A stretch of DNA of 64,000 bases from Liolophura sinensis. Taxonomy: Eukaryota > Mollusca > Polyplacophora > Chitonida > Chitonidae. The notes under the pieces were generated by a model, which had not been told where the DNA came from, made no database searches, and saw only the letters and a program-made list of their open reading frames with translations. Position numbers and translations under genes: made by a program. Shown in pieces: positions 34,436 to 46,900 of the stretch; position 1 is the first letter of the stretch; each line of letters starts with the position of its first letter. The stretch lies in assembly GCF_032854445.1 (NCBI RefSeq), contig NC_088304.1:24441704-24505703 (forward strand). The letters run 5' to 3'.

Positions 34436-35065
34436 AATAGCCAAATCGTCCGTGCATCAGAATAGTTCGCCAGGTTAAATTTCAGCTATACATGCGTCTG
34501 CACCAAAGCATGTGTTACATGGACACTCTAGTCCTCGGCCAGATAACCGTATCATGTACACATGCGTAAGCACTTTATTTAACAAGTGTAGATCCCATAT
34601 GTCTCTCTAAATCAATTTATTGTTGAACCTTGTTTACGGCTTGTCTGTGTTTTGTCCGTTGTGATGTAAGGGGTGGGCTTTTTGTCCCAGGTCACACATA
34701 TAGTGAAGCAATACTTCGCCAGGGTCAAATGCTACGACAGCTTTGTGAGACGGGCCTCTGTTTTTGCAGCTGTATAATAAGACTGTAGACAAAGGGAGGT
34801 AACTTCCCCAAATGGGCCTATGCTAACAAATCGTGATAATGTTTTCAAAGCTGTTGCTAAGTTTTTAAATGCACGTCGCGGTTTTAATCCTATGTGACTG
34901 ATTGATTGCATGTACCTGAACCATTTGTTCGTTTTTGCTGCATGTGTCTACCTGCTTTACCTGTCTTCTTGCATGATGATATATTTACTCTGAATATTCA
35001 ATAATATTCAATAATTTGTCATATATCTATCGGCTTGCCAGTCTTATCCATACCATGTAAATGGA
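34436..35065. other. Non-coding stretch, no gene seen
   Basis: No exon or known repeat. It includes a small AATATTCAATAATATTCAAT direct repeat near 34994. Confidence 0.35.
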
Positions 35066-35178
35066 CCTCGTTGGGGCCCCTTTGCCTATCATCATATAAC
35101 GCTGACCGCCGTCGTGCTGGTGAAATATTCTTGAGTACAGCCTAAAATACGAATCAAATAATTAAATCAAATAAATGA
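35066..35178 (+). repeat. SINE 3' fragment
   Basis: GCTGACCGCCGTCGTGCTGG, GTGAAATATTCTTGAGTAC and an AAATAATTAAATC tail are recognisable. Confidence 0.65.
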
Positions 35179-35524
35179 TTTCAAAAGTTTGTTTTTGTCT
35201 AAATTAGTGTTGTCTCTGATCTGTAACTTAATCCACAAATGTCTTCTTAATGAGTATATAACAAAAACTTAAGTTCTACTTCATACATCCGTGTTGAACT
35301 CCAAAATCTTAGACTACTTTTTTGTTTAATCTCAAATATGCATAGCTTAATTTGTCAACACTTTTTAAAATTATTAAATTATTAAAATACAAAGCTTACC
35401 TCCCTAAATGGCTATTCTATAGATTTTCTAAAGCCGTAACTAATACGGTTGCATCTTATTTTAGGTACATGTTAAGACCAATTTTCACTGCACCGCCGCA
35501 ATACCTTAAAGAAGAACATTATTT

Positions 35525-35760
35525 GTTATGTAGAACATTTCCACTGCACACCGGTACGCTGCAAGACGCACGCCGCAGTGTCATGAAACAGAGCATCACT
35601 CTGTTATGTAGAACATTTCCACTGCACACCCGCGAACGCCGCAGGACGCACGCCGCAGTGTCATAAAATAGAGCATTACTTGTTATGTAGAACATTTCCA
35701 CTGCACGCCGCACACGCTGCAGAACGCATACCGCAATACCATAAAAATAGAACATTACCT
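35525..35760. repeat. 78-bp tandem repeat, three units
   Basis: Each unit starts GTTATGTAGAACATTTCCAC and contains GACGCACGCCGCAGTGTCAT or a variant. The 78-bp length keeps frames open on both strands, which explains the predicted frames here. Confidence 0.85.
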
Positions 35761-35783
35761 GTATGTAGAACATTTCCTCTGTG

Positions 35784-35914
35784 CTGCAGACCTTCCCACG
35801 TACGGCCGGAGAGGAAGCCAGCATGTGCTGGACTTGAACTCACAACGACCGCATTGAAGAAAGACTCTCGGTCATTACGTTGGGTTAGCGCGCCAACTGA
35901 GCCAGGGAGGCTCC
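35784..35914 (-). repeat. SINE head fragment
   Basis: Reverse tRNA-like head half only: CCTTCCCACGTACGGCCGG, GAACTCACAACGACCGC and CAACTGAGCCAGGGAGG. The tail half is absent; the 78-bp repeat abuts it. Confidence 0.8.
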
Positions 35915-35952
35915 TGGGGGAGGGGGGGTGGGGGGGGGGGGGGGGGGGTGGC
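35915..35952 (+). other. Long G-run, possible G-quadruplex
   Basis: Runs of 5, 7, 1 and 18 or more G separated by single A or T residues. Such a tract can form a G-quadruplex on the plus strand and is prone to assembly error. Confidence 0.6.
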
Positions 35953-36149
35953 GTGGTAAAACAGAGGCTCTGGCTGAAATTGTAGCAATGACTATGTTAC
36001 AAGAAAACTGTAGAAGATAACTGCCATTGATATCCCTTTGCTCCGATCGCTACCGAAAATAATGTGTAGTTACTGAAATTAAATATCTATGGGATGCTGC
36101 CACTGGCATTTGTTTACTTTTTACCTTATAAATATACGGTAGAAACACG

Positions 36150-36490
36150 ACAGGTCGAATATCGGAAACGCTAAGACAGGAAAGGTCAACGTCAAAAACG
36201 CAGAAATGCGAAGGTCGAAGAACGGAAAGTGCGAGGGGAAAGCTGACATCGCCGTTTTGCCTAGTCTACCTTATAAAAAGGGCAAAACAGCAAGTGAACT
36301 TCTCAGTTTCGACGAGATAAAACTTCGAAAACTCGAAGACGAAAGGAAAAACCCCAAAATCCGACTGAAAATCCCGAAAAGCGAAATTGTACGAACTTGG
36401 TACTTTCGTGTTTTCGCCGTGCATCTCTTTGTCTCGCACTTTCGGGTTTTAAATCAGCTTTTGTGTTTCCGGCTTCATATTTGTTAAGTT
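36150..36490. repeat. CGAAA-rich inverted-repeat element
   Basis: A skewed stretch of short GGAAA and CGAAA motifs. GGAAAGTGCGAG near 36225 has its reverse complement CTCGCACTTTC at about 36435, so a long-looped hairpin is possible. It may be a non-autonomous element; no coding content is supported. Confidence 0.4.
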
Positions 36491-36657
36491 GAAACCAATA
36501 ATAGGCGATTGGCCGCTGTCGGTTTCCATAAATATCTATGACAATTTCTTAAACTTTTCATTAAAAAAAAATACCTTGAGTCAGTGATAAAAACACAAGC
36601 TCTACGCTCAGATATGTTTAAAGTTCATATTATTGCAAAGAAAATGATGTTAGTAAA

Positions 36658-38535
36658 GCAGTCATTGATTGGGCCCCTACAGGTATTACATATGCTGGCA
36701 ATATACAGCGGTCACTGAGTCGGTCCCTGCAACTTTTACCTATACGGACAATGTACAGCAGTCACTGACTGGGCCCCCAAAAGTTTTACATGTACGGACA
36801 ATATACAGCAGTCACTGACTGGCTCCCTACACGTTTTACATATACGGACAATATACAGCAGTCACTGACTGGGTCCCTACAGATTTTACATATACGGACG
36901 ATATACAGCAGTCACTGACTGGGTCCCTGCAACTTTTACCTATACAGACAATGTACAGGAGTCGCTGACTGGGCCCCCAAGAGATTAACATATACGGACA
37001 ATATACAGCAGTCACTGAATGGGTACCTACAGATTTTACATATACGGACAATGTACAGCAGTCACTGACTGGGTCCCTACAAATTTTACCTATACGGACA
37101 ATATACAGCAGTCACCGACTGGCCCCGTACAAGTTTTATATATACGTACAATATACAGCAGTCACTGGCTGGCCCCGTACAAGTTTTACATATACGGACA
37201 ATATACAGCAGTCCCTGCTACTTTTACCTATACGGACAATGTACGGCAGTCACTGACTGGGTCCCTACAAGTTTTACATATACGGACAACATACAGCAGT
37301 GACTGAGTGGTCCCGCACAAGTTTTACATATATGGACAGTATACAGCGGTCACTGACTGGGTCCTACAGCTTTTACCTATACGGACAGTATACACTGACT
37401 GGGCCCCTGTAAGTTTTACCTATACGGACAGTATACAACGGTCACTTGACTGGGCCCCTAAAAGTTTTACCTATACGGACAATGTACAGCGGTCAATGAC
37501 TGGGTCCCTACAGCTTTAACCTGTAGAGACAGTATACAGCAGTCACTGACTAGGCCTGTACAGGTTTCACCTATACGGACAGTTACAGCGGTCTCTGTTT
37601 TACTTTTACCGACAAAGCAGTCAGTGACTGAGTCCCTACTGGTAATGCCTATGTGGACAATACAGCGGTCACTGACGGGTCTCTAAAGGTATTACCTATA
37701 CGGACAATGCGGATCGGTCACTGACGGGCCTCTAAAGGTATTACCTATACGGACAATGCAGAGCGGTCACTGACTGGGTCCCTACAGGTATTACCTATAC
37801 GGACAATGCAGAGTGGTCACTGACTGGGTCCCTACAAGTATTACCTATACGGACAATGCAGAGTGGTCACTGACTGGGTCCCTACAGGCTTTACGTAAAC
37901 GGACAATGCAGATTGGTCACTGACTGGGACCCTACAGGTATTACCTATATGGACAATGTACAGCAGTCACTGACTGGGCCCCTACAGGTATTACCTACAC
38001 GGGCAATGCAGATTGGTCACTGACTGGGTCTCTACAGGTATTACCTATATGGACAATGTACAGCAGTCACTGACTGGGTCCCCACAGGTATTACCTATAC
38101 GGACAATGCAGAGTGGTCACTGACTGGGCCCCTACAGGTATTACCTATATGGACAATGCAGCGTGGTCACTGACTGGGTCCCTACAGGTATTACCTACAC
38201 GGGCAATGCAGATTGGTCACTGACTGGGTCTCTACAGGTATTACCTATATGGACAATGTACAGCAGTCACTGACTGGGCCCCTACAGGTATTACCTACAC
38301 GGTCAATGCAGATTGGTCACTGACTGGGTCTCTACAGGTATTGCCTATATGGACAATGTACAGCAGTCACTGACTGGGTCCCTACAGGTATTACCTATAC
38401 GGACAATGTACAGCAGTCACTGACTGGGGCCCTGCAGGTATTACCTATTTGGACAATGCAGAGTGGTCTCTGACTGAGTCCCTACAAGTATTACCTATAC
38501 GGACAATGCAGAGTGGTCACTGACTGGATCCCTGA
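36658..38535. repeat. 50-bp minisatellite, about 37 units
   Basis: The unit contains GTCACTGACTGGGTCCCTAC, then ATTTTAC or GTATTAC, then TATACGGACAATG. Two variants differ at the junction (TACAGCAGTCAC versus CAGAGTGGTCAC). Between about 37911 and 38400 they alternate as 100-bp dimers. The array decays over 38535-38830. The 50-bp unit cycles all frames, so the FYIYGQYTAVTDW-like open frames are artefacts. Confidence 0.92.
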
Positions 38536-38865
38536 AGGAAACCATATCCACTCGATGGGTCACTTATGATACTCTCTCCGTATAAGGTAGGACAGTCAGT
38601 GACTGCTTTCCAATTACTACTTGGCCTATTGTATACACAGATAAGGATTGCTGTCACTGACTAGGCCTGTTTAGATATTCCATTCTATTAAGGTAAAACT
38701 GTCACTGACTGGGCTGATGCAGGAATTTCGTGGATATACTGACATTGTACTGCAATTGCTGACCCGCTATAGTTTACACATGCAGATATTGCGCACTGAC
38801 AAAACTATAGCTGTCACTAACTGGGCCCTATACGCAGGTATTTTGTATATGATTTCAATACATAA

Positions 38866-38902
38866 ATATAATTATAATTATATAATTATAATTAAAATTA
38901 TA
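38866..38902. repeat. AT-rich microsatellite
   Basis: Tandem ATAATT/ATTATA units. Confidence 0.7.
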
Positions 38903-39043
38903 CTGTATACTTATACAAGGTGCTGAGACCACTGACCACTGAGACCCTACCAGCACATTTAAGTCTATATATTTTTATATAGGGACATCAAAGGCTCCAT
39001 TAAAGGGTGGCTCTATGTAGGTCTTTATGGCAGTGGTGGTTCA

Positions 39044-39256
39044 CACGCCAGCGCGGAGCATCTCACCAATGAGATCGCTGTGAGTTCAAGTCCACCTCAT
39101 GATGTCTGTGGGAAGATCTGTCAGAAACCTGCGGATGGTCATGCGTTTCTCTCGGACTATACCTGGTTTCCTCCCACCATATCGATGGCCGCCCTTGTAT
39201 AAGTGAAATATTTTTGAGTACCGGTACTGCGTAAAACACCAATCAAATAAATAAAA
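39044..39256 (+). repeat. tRNA-headed SINE, partial head
   Basis: ACGCCAGCGCGGAGCATC, GAGTTCAAGTCC (B box), ATGCGTTTCTCTCGG and the AATCAAATAAATAAA tail. Confidence 0.85.
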
Positions 39257-39475
39257 TGAATTAGACTGGCTTCTCCCCACCGATTTGCTCACAGTTACGT
39301 TGACGCTTACGGTCGTTTTTTTTTTTTTTTGTCGGTCCAACCAAAATAATGAGTTTTGCTCTTCATCACGTTACTGGTACCGTTATATACCGTGTATACG
39401 TGAAGTATTATCGAAACAAAATAGATGGGGATCGAGTGTGAAATGGGACAGAAAAGTTGAGAACTGTAAAAGTTG

Positions 39476-39726
39476 GAAAAATTGCATTGTCTGTCTCGTA
39501 TTCGTGATATTGTTTTGCTGCAGTAAAGGTTTTTATTACATCTGTTATTGTGCTTATTTGAAAATTTATACTTACCGATAGTGACTGCATGAAGAATTGA
39601 GCAAATATTCATTGATATCAAATGGGAAGCCCAAAATTCGTCTTTTCATTCATGTTATTGTTTTATTTTTTCTATTATTGGTTTTTATCATAACCATCGT
39701 GCTGTGGCAAATGCATTCTTCTTCTT

Positions 39727-39732
<6 letters not shown>
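39476..39732 (+). repeat. Segment duplicated into the intron-1 satellite
   Basis: About 257 bp starting GAAAAATTGCATTGTCTGTC is repeated at 41992-42252 with four visible differences. It ends in the CTTCTTCTCATT/ATT microsatellite. Confidence 0.93.
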
Positions 39733-39761
<29 letters not shown>

Positions 39762-39806
39762 GATGATGATGATCCTCATCATCATCATCATCATCATCAT
39801 TATTAC
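39731..39806. repeat. (ATT)n, (GAT)n, (CAT)n microsatellite
   Basis: Consecutive tri-nucleotide runs: ATT, then GAT, then CAT. The GAT and CAT runs are complementary and can form a hairpin. Confidence 0.9.
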
Positions 39807-39924
39807 ATAGAATTATATTACTTGTTTATAGTGTATATAAGTACTTACTAAACGGCCTTTACAAACATATATCCACACACACCAATCAGGAGACTATATG
39901 GGCCATCATATACTCACGATAATG

Positions 39925-40240
39925 TGATTCTATGTTAAATGTGATGACAACACAGCATTCTGAGTAATTCTGGACCAGTGACGTAAAATAAATTGCAATT
40001 AACATCACTGCATTTTTAAAACTAATTCAACGAAGCCATGGTGATAGGGCGCGTGTAATTTGCCGATATGCATGCATTTACATGAACAGTTAGCATAAAA
40101 CCTTGACTGAGTTAAATTGACATGAGGCCTTATTTCACCGGTTACCTGTGACCATTTAAGTGTCAGCTATCTCACTGTCGTCGCTGTTCTGGTTTTACTC
40201 TCTACGCTGTACATCTTAATTATACCAGTTAGCCTCTGTC
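39925..40240 (+). repeat. Dispersed repeat family A copy
   Basis: TTAAATGTGATGACAACACAG near 39933, CCATGGTGATAGGGCGCG near 40035, and the single CACTGTCGTCGCTGTTCTGG box near 40171. It ends about 520 bp before the start codon of the RIG-I-like gene. Confidence 0.75.
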
Positions 40241-40756
40241 TGAGCCTTACCTACAGCTTACAGGACTTGTACGTAGCTTGCGTGATAACAAAGCTACATC
40301 AGGTGAGACAGGATAATATACGTATCTGTGGCCAAGAATAGCCCATCTTGAATTTACTGACGTCACACCAATAGCCGAGAAGACCTGACAGTGACAGGGG
40401 CCTAATGAGGGACAGGGCCCAGTCACATATCTGCCGCTAGTGGCCCCAACTTGTGTTACAGGCAGTATTTGACATGAATGACCTACTTTCGATTTCGCCG
40501 CAAATTTGGTGGTACAGCGGGCATTAGTGATAGAACTTGCGAGAATCTGACTGGGGTTGTACAATGTGGAATGGCGTGCGTTCTTAGGCAGCACTGGGGC
40601 TGTGACTGTCGTGACACTCCGGCCAAGATCCGGCCAAGACATACGATCACACACAAATCGTAGAACAGATGATGAACATCGTCACGAATAAGACCTCCTT
40701 TTCACTGGGTTACCTACGTACAATATAGGTACTACACCCACTGGACGACCTCTAAA

Positions 40757-40901
40757 ATGGCGTCGGAGAACTCGTTCATAGACTTCCAATTCAGCAAAAA
40801 CGTCACAAAAAATTTTGACCAGAACAGACGCTTTTTCTTGCCCCGTCTTCGCTGCACAGATTTTCTGCCCAACATGAGAAAAGTTGAAGGATTTGATCAA
40901 G
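40757..40901 (+). CDS. RLR-like exon 1: N-terminal half of CARD1
   Basis: ATG at 40757 in a good context (AAAATGG). It encodes MASENSFIDFQFSKN onward to VEGFDQ and ends CAAG before GTAAAA, phase 1. It joins exon 2 as G plus AT. The assignment rests on phase and on CARD-like hydrophobic spacing, so it is less sure than exons 2-11. Confidence 0.65.
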
Positions 40902-43900
40902 GTAAAAGTCTTTTAGTCATAGGCATTACTTCTAGAAGTAATTTAGAAGAAAGGTTTGATAAAAAGGATATGCATAAAGAGACTTGAGAAAACAGAGTGA
41001 TCATGTAAGGTTGATGTGAGAGTGGACATGTACGAGTAAGGCTGATGTGAGGGTAGACATGAACAAGTAAGGTTGATGTGACAGTGGACATGTACGAGTA
41101 AGGCTGATGTGAGAGTGGACATGTACAGGTAAGGCTGATGTGAGAGTGGACATGTACAAGTAAGGCTGATGTGAGAGTGGACATGTACAAGTAAGGCTGA
41201 AGTGAAAGTGGACATGTATGAGTAGGGCTGATGTGAGAGTGGAAATGTACAAGTAAGGCTGGTGTTAGAGTAGACATGTACAAGTAAGGCTGATGTGAGA
41301 GTGGACATGTACAAGTAAGGCTGGTGTTAGAGTAGACATGTACAAGTAAGGCTGATGTGAGAGTAGACATATACAAGTAAGGCTGATGTGAGAGTGGACA
41401 TGTATAAGTAAGGATGATGTGAGAGTGGACATGTACAAGTAAGGATGATGTGAGAGTGGACATGTATAAGTAAGGATGATGTGAGATTGGACATGTACAA
41501 GTAAGGCTGATGTGAGAGTGGACATGTACAAGTAAGGCTGAAGTGAGAGTGGACATGTACAAGTAAGGCTGATGTGAGAGTGGACATGTACAAGTAAGGC
41601 TGATGTGAGAGTGGACATGTACAAGTAAGGCTGATGTGAGAGTGGAAATGTACAAGTAAGGCTGGTGTGAGAGTAGACATGTACAAGTAAAGCTGATGTG
41701 AGAGTAGACATGTACAAATAAGGCTGATGTGAGAGTAGACATGTACAAGTAAGGCTGATGTGAAAGTGGACATGTACAAGTAAGGCAGCTGTGAGAGTGG
41801 ACATGTACAAGTAAGGCTGAAGTGAGAGAGGACATGTACAAGTAAGGCTGATGTGAGAGTGGACATGTACAAGTAAGGCTGATCTGAGAGTGGACATGTA
41901 CAATTAAGGCTGATGTGAAAGTGGAAATGTACAAGTAAGGCTAATGTGAAAGTAGACAAGTACAAGTAAGGCTGAAGTGAAAGTGGAAAGTGAAAAATTG
42001 CATTGTCTGTCTCGTATTCGTGATATTGTTTTGCTGCGGTAAAGGTTTTTATTACATCTGTTATTGTGCTTATTTGAAAATTTATACTTACCGATAGTGA
42101 CTGCATGAAGAATTGAGCAAATATTCATTGATATCAAATGGGAAGCCCAAAAGTTCGTCTTTTCATTCATGTTATTGTTTTATTTTTTCTATTATTGATT
42201 TTTATCATAACCATCGTGCTGTGGCAAATGCATTCTTCTTCTTCTTCTCATTGATGTGGGGCTGATGTGAGAGTGGACATGTACAAGTACATGTAAGACT
42301 GATGTGAGAGTGGACATGTGCAAGTGAGGCTGATGTGAGAGTGGACATGTACAAGTAAGGTTGATGTGAGAGTGGAAATGTACAAGTAAGGCTGGTGTGA
42401 GAGTGGACATGTACAAGTAAGGGAGATGTGAGAGTAGGCATGTACAAGTAAGGGAGATGTGAGAGTAGGCAAGTACAAGTAAGGCAGCTGTGAGAGTGGA
42501 CATGTACAAGTAAGGCTGAAGTGAGAGTGGACATGTACAAGTAAGGCTGATGTGAGAGTGGACATGTACAAGTAAGGCTGAAGTGAAAGTGGACATGTAC
42601 AAGTAAGGCTGATGTGAGAGTGGACATGTACAAGTAAGGCTGGTGTTAGAGTAGACATGTACAAGTAAGGCTGGTGTGAGAGTGGACATGTACAAGTAAG
42701 GCTGGTGTTAGAGTAGACATGTACAAGTAAGGCTGATGTGAGAGTAGCCATGTACAAGTAAGGCTGATGTGAGAGTGGACATGTATAAGTAAGGATGATG
42801 TGAGAGTGGACATGTACAAGTAAGGATGATGTGAGAGTGGAAATGTACAAGTAAGGCTAATGTGAAAGTAGACAAGTACAAGTAAGGCTGAAGTGAAAGT
42901 GGACATGTATGAGTAGGGCTGATGTGAGAGTGGACATGTACAAGTAAGGCTGATGTCAGAGTGGACATGTACAAGTAAGGATGATGTGAGAGTGGAAATG
43001 TACAAGTAAGGCTAATGTGAAAGTAGACAAGTACAAGTAAGGCTGAAGTGAAAGTGGACATGTATGAGTAGGGCTGATGTGACAGTAGACATGCACAAGT
43101 AAGGCTGATGTGAGAGTGGACATGTACAAGTAAGGTTGATGTGAGAGTGGACATGTACGAGTAAGGCTGACGTGAAAGCGGGCATGTACAAGTAAGGCTG
43201 ATGTGAGAGTGGACATGAACAAGTAAGGCTGAAGTGAAAGTGGACATGTACAAGTAAGGCTGACGTGAAAGTGGACATGTTCAAGTAAGGCTGGTGTCAG
43301 TGTGGAAATGTACTAATGAGGATGGTGTTATAAGTGACATGTACAAGTACATGTAAGACTGATGTGAGAGTGGGCATGTGCAAGTGAGGCTGATGTGAGA
43401 GTAGGCATGTACAAGTAAGGGAGATGTGAGAGTAGGCATGTACAAGTAAGGGAGATGTGAGAGTAGGCAAGTACAAGTAAGGCAGCTGTGAGAGTGGACG
43501 TGTACAAGTAAGGCTGATGTGAGAGTGGACATGTACAAGTTACGCTGATATGAAAGTAGACATCTACAAGTAAGGCTGATGTGAGAGTGGACATGTACAA
43601 GTTAGGCTGATGTATGAATAGACATGCACAAGTAAGGCTGATATAACAGTAGAAGTAAAGCTGATATGAAAGTAGAGGCTGATATATGAGTAGACATGTT
43701 CAAGTAAGCTTGATGTGATAATAGACATGTACAAGTTAGGCTGATATGAGAGTGGCCATGTACAAGTAAGGCTGATGTGAGAGTGGACATGTACAAGTAA
43801 GACAGTTGTGAGAGTAGACATGTGCAAGTAAGGCTGATGTGAGAGTGGACATGTATTAGTAATTTTGATGTGAGAGTAGGCATGTACAAGTAAGGCTGAT

Positions 43901-46900
43901 GTGAGAGTGGACATGTACAAGTAAGGTTGATGTGAGAGTGGGCATGTACAAGTAAGACTGATGTGAGAGTGGACATGTACAAGTAAGGCTGATGTGAGAG
44001 TAGACATGTACAAGTAAGGCTGATGTGAGAGTGGACATGTACAAGTGAGGGTGATGTGAGAGTGGACATGTATAAGTCAGGTTGATGTGAGAGTGGACAT
44101 GTTCAAGTAAGTCTGATGTAAGACTGGACATGTTCGAGTAAGGCTGATGTGAGAGAAGACATGTACAAGTAAGGCTGATGTTAGAGCGGATGTGTACAAG
44201 TACATGTAAGACTGATGTGAGAGTGGGCATGTGCAAGTGAGGCTGATGTGAGAGTAGGCATGTACAAGTAAGGGAGATGTGAGAGTAGACATGTACAAGT
44301 AAAGCTAATGTCAAAATTAACATGTACAAGTAAGGCTGGTGTCAGTTTGGACATGTACTAATAAGGATGATGTGAGAGTGGACATGTACAAGTAAGGCTG
44401 ATGTGAAAGTGGACATGTACAAGTAAGGCTGATGTGAGAGTAGACATGTACAAGTAAGGCTGATGTCAGAGTGGACATGTACAAGTAAGGCTGATGTGAG
44501 AGTGGACATGTACATGTAAGACTGATGTGAGAGTGGGCATGTGCAAGTGAGGCTGATGTGAGTGTAGGCATGTACAATTAAGGGAGATGTGATAATAGAC
44601 ATGTACAAGTTAGGCTGATATGAGAGTGGACATGTACAAGTAAGACAGTTGTGAGAGTAGACATGTGCAAGTAAGGCTGATTAGAGAGTGGACATGTATT
44701 AGTAATTTTGATGTTAGAGTAGACATGTTCAAGTAAGCCTGATGTGAGAGTAGACATGTACAAGTAAGGCACATGTGAGAGTAAACATGTACAAGTAAGG
44801 CTGATGTGAGAGTGGACATGTACAAGTAAGGCAGCTGTGAGAGTGGACATGTACAAGTAAGGCTGATGTGAGAGTGGACATGTACAAGTAAGGCTGATGT
44901 CAGAGTACACATGTACCGCTCAGGCTGATGTGAGAGTGGACATGTACAAGTAAGGCTGATGTGAGAGTGGACATGTACAAGTAAGGTTGATGTGAGAGTG
45001 GACATGTACATGTAAGGGTGATGTGAGAGTGGACATGTATAAGTCAGGTTGATGTGAGAGTGGACATGTTCAAGTAAGTCTGATGTAAGACTGGACATGT
45101 TCGAGTAAGGCTGATGTGAGAGAAGACATGTACAAGTAAGGCTGATGTTAGAGCGGATGTGTACAAGTACATGTAAGACTGATGTGAGAGTGGGCATGTG
45201 CAAGTGAGGCTGATGTGAGAGTAGGCATGTACAAGTAAGGGAGATGTGAGAGTAGACATGTACAAGTAAAGCTAATGTCAAAATTAACATGTACAAGTAA
45301 GGCTGGTGTCAGTTTGGACATGTACTAATAAGGATGATGTGAGAGTGGACATGTACAAGTAAGGCTGATGTGAAAGTGGACATGTACAAGTAAGGCTGAT
45401 GTGAGAGTAGACATGTACAAGTAAGGCTGATGTCAGAGTGGACATGTACAAGTAAGGCTGATGTGAGAGTGGACATGTACATGTAAGACTGATGTGAGAG
45501 TGGGCATGTGCAAGTGAGGCTGATGTGAGTGTAGGCATGTACAAGTAAGGGAGATGTGATAATAGACATGTACAAGTTAGGCTGATATGAGAGTGGACAT
45601 GTACAAGTAAGACAGTTGTGAGAGTAGACATGTGCAAGTAAGGCTGATGAGAGAGTGGACATGTATTAGTAATTTTGATGTTAGAGTAGACATGTTCAAG
45701 TAAGCCTGATGTGAGAGTAGACATGTACAAGTAAGGCACATGTAAGAGTAAACATGTACAAGTAAGGCTGATGTGAGAGTGGACATGTACAAGTAAGGCA
45801 GCTGTGAGAGTGGACATGTACAAGTAAGGCTGATGTGAGAGTGGACATGTACAAGTAAGGCTGATGTCAGAGTACACATGTACAAGTAAGGCTAATGTTA
45901 GAGTAGACATGTACAGCTCAGGCTGATGTCAGAGTAGACATGTAGAAGTAAGGCTGATGTCAGAGTGGACGTGTACAAGTACATGTAAGAGTGATGTGAG
46001 AGTGGGCATGTGCAAGTGAGGCTGATGTGAGAGTAGGCATGTACAAATAAGGGAAATGTGAGAGTAGGCATGTACAAGTAAGGGAGATGTGAGAGTAGAC
46101 ATGTACAAGTAAGGCTGATGTGAGAGTGGACATGTACAAGTGAGGGCGATGTGAGAGTGGACATGCACAAGTAAGGCTGATGTGAGGGTGGAGATGTACA
46201 ACTGAGGATGGTGTTAGAGGGGACATGTACAAATAAGGCTGAGGTGAGAGTAGACATGTACAAGTAAGGCTGATGTCAGAGTGGACATGTACAAGTAAGG
46301 CTGATGTGAGAGTGGACATGTACATGTAAGACTGAGGTGAGAGTAGACATGTACAAGTAAGGCTGATGTCAGAGCTGACATGTACAAGTAAGGCTGGTGT
46401 TAGAGTGGGCATGTGCAAGTGAGGCTGATGTGAGAATAGGCATGTACAAGTAAGGGAGATGTATAAGTCAGGTTGATGTGAGAGTGGAAATGTTCAAGTA
46501 AGTCTGATGTAAGACTGGACATGTTCGAGTAAGGCTGATGTGAGAGTGGACATGTACAAGTAAGGCTGATGTTAGAGCGGATGTGTACAAGTAAGGCTGG
46601 TGTTAGAGTAGACATGTACAAGTAAGGCTGATGTGGGATTGGACATGTACAAGTAAGGCTGATGTGAGAGTGGACATGTACATGTAAGACTGATGTGAGA
46701 GTGGACATGTGCAAGTGAGGCTGATGAGAGAGTAGGCATGTACAAGTAAGGGAGATGTGAGTGTAGACATGTACAAGTAAGGGAGATGTGAGAGTGGACA
46801 TGTAGAAGTTAGGCTGATATGAGAGTGGACATGTACAAGTAAGGCTGATGTGAGAGTAGACATGTACAAGTAAGGCTGGTGTTAGAGTAGGCATGTACAA

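Noticed and set aside
33875-34478. Possible multi-pass membrane protein (196 and 181 codons in two frames)
   Set aside because: Both frames are open because a 48-bp unit is repeated. Other family A copies contain the same segment without an open frame.
35352-35985. Plus and minus frames of about 100 codons over the 78-bp repeat and SINE
   Set aside because: 78 is a multiple of three, so repetition keeps frames open. The remainder is SINE sequence.
36836-37519. Open frames rich in FYIYGQYTAVTDW
   Set aside because: Products of the 50-bp minisatellite; the motif cycles through all frames.
40247-40654. 135-codon minus frame upstream of the RLR-like gene
   Set aside because: No recognisable domain. 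It overlaps the likely promoter region of the plus-strand gene and the edge of a family A copy.
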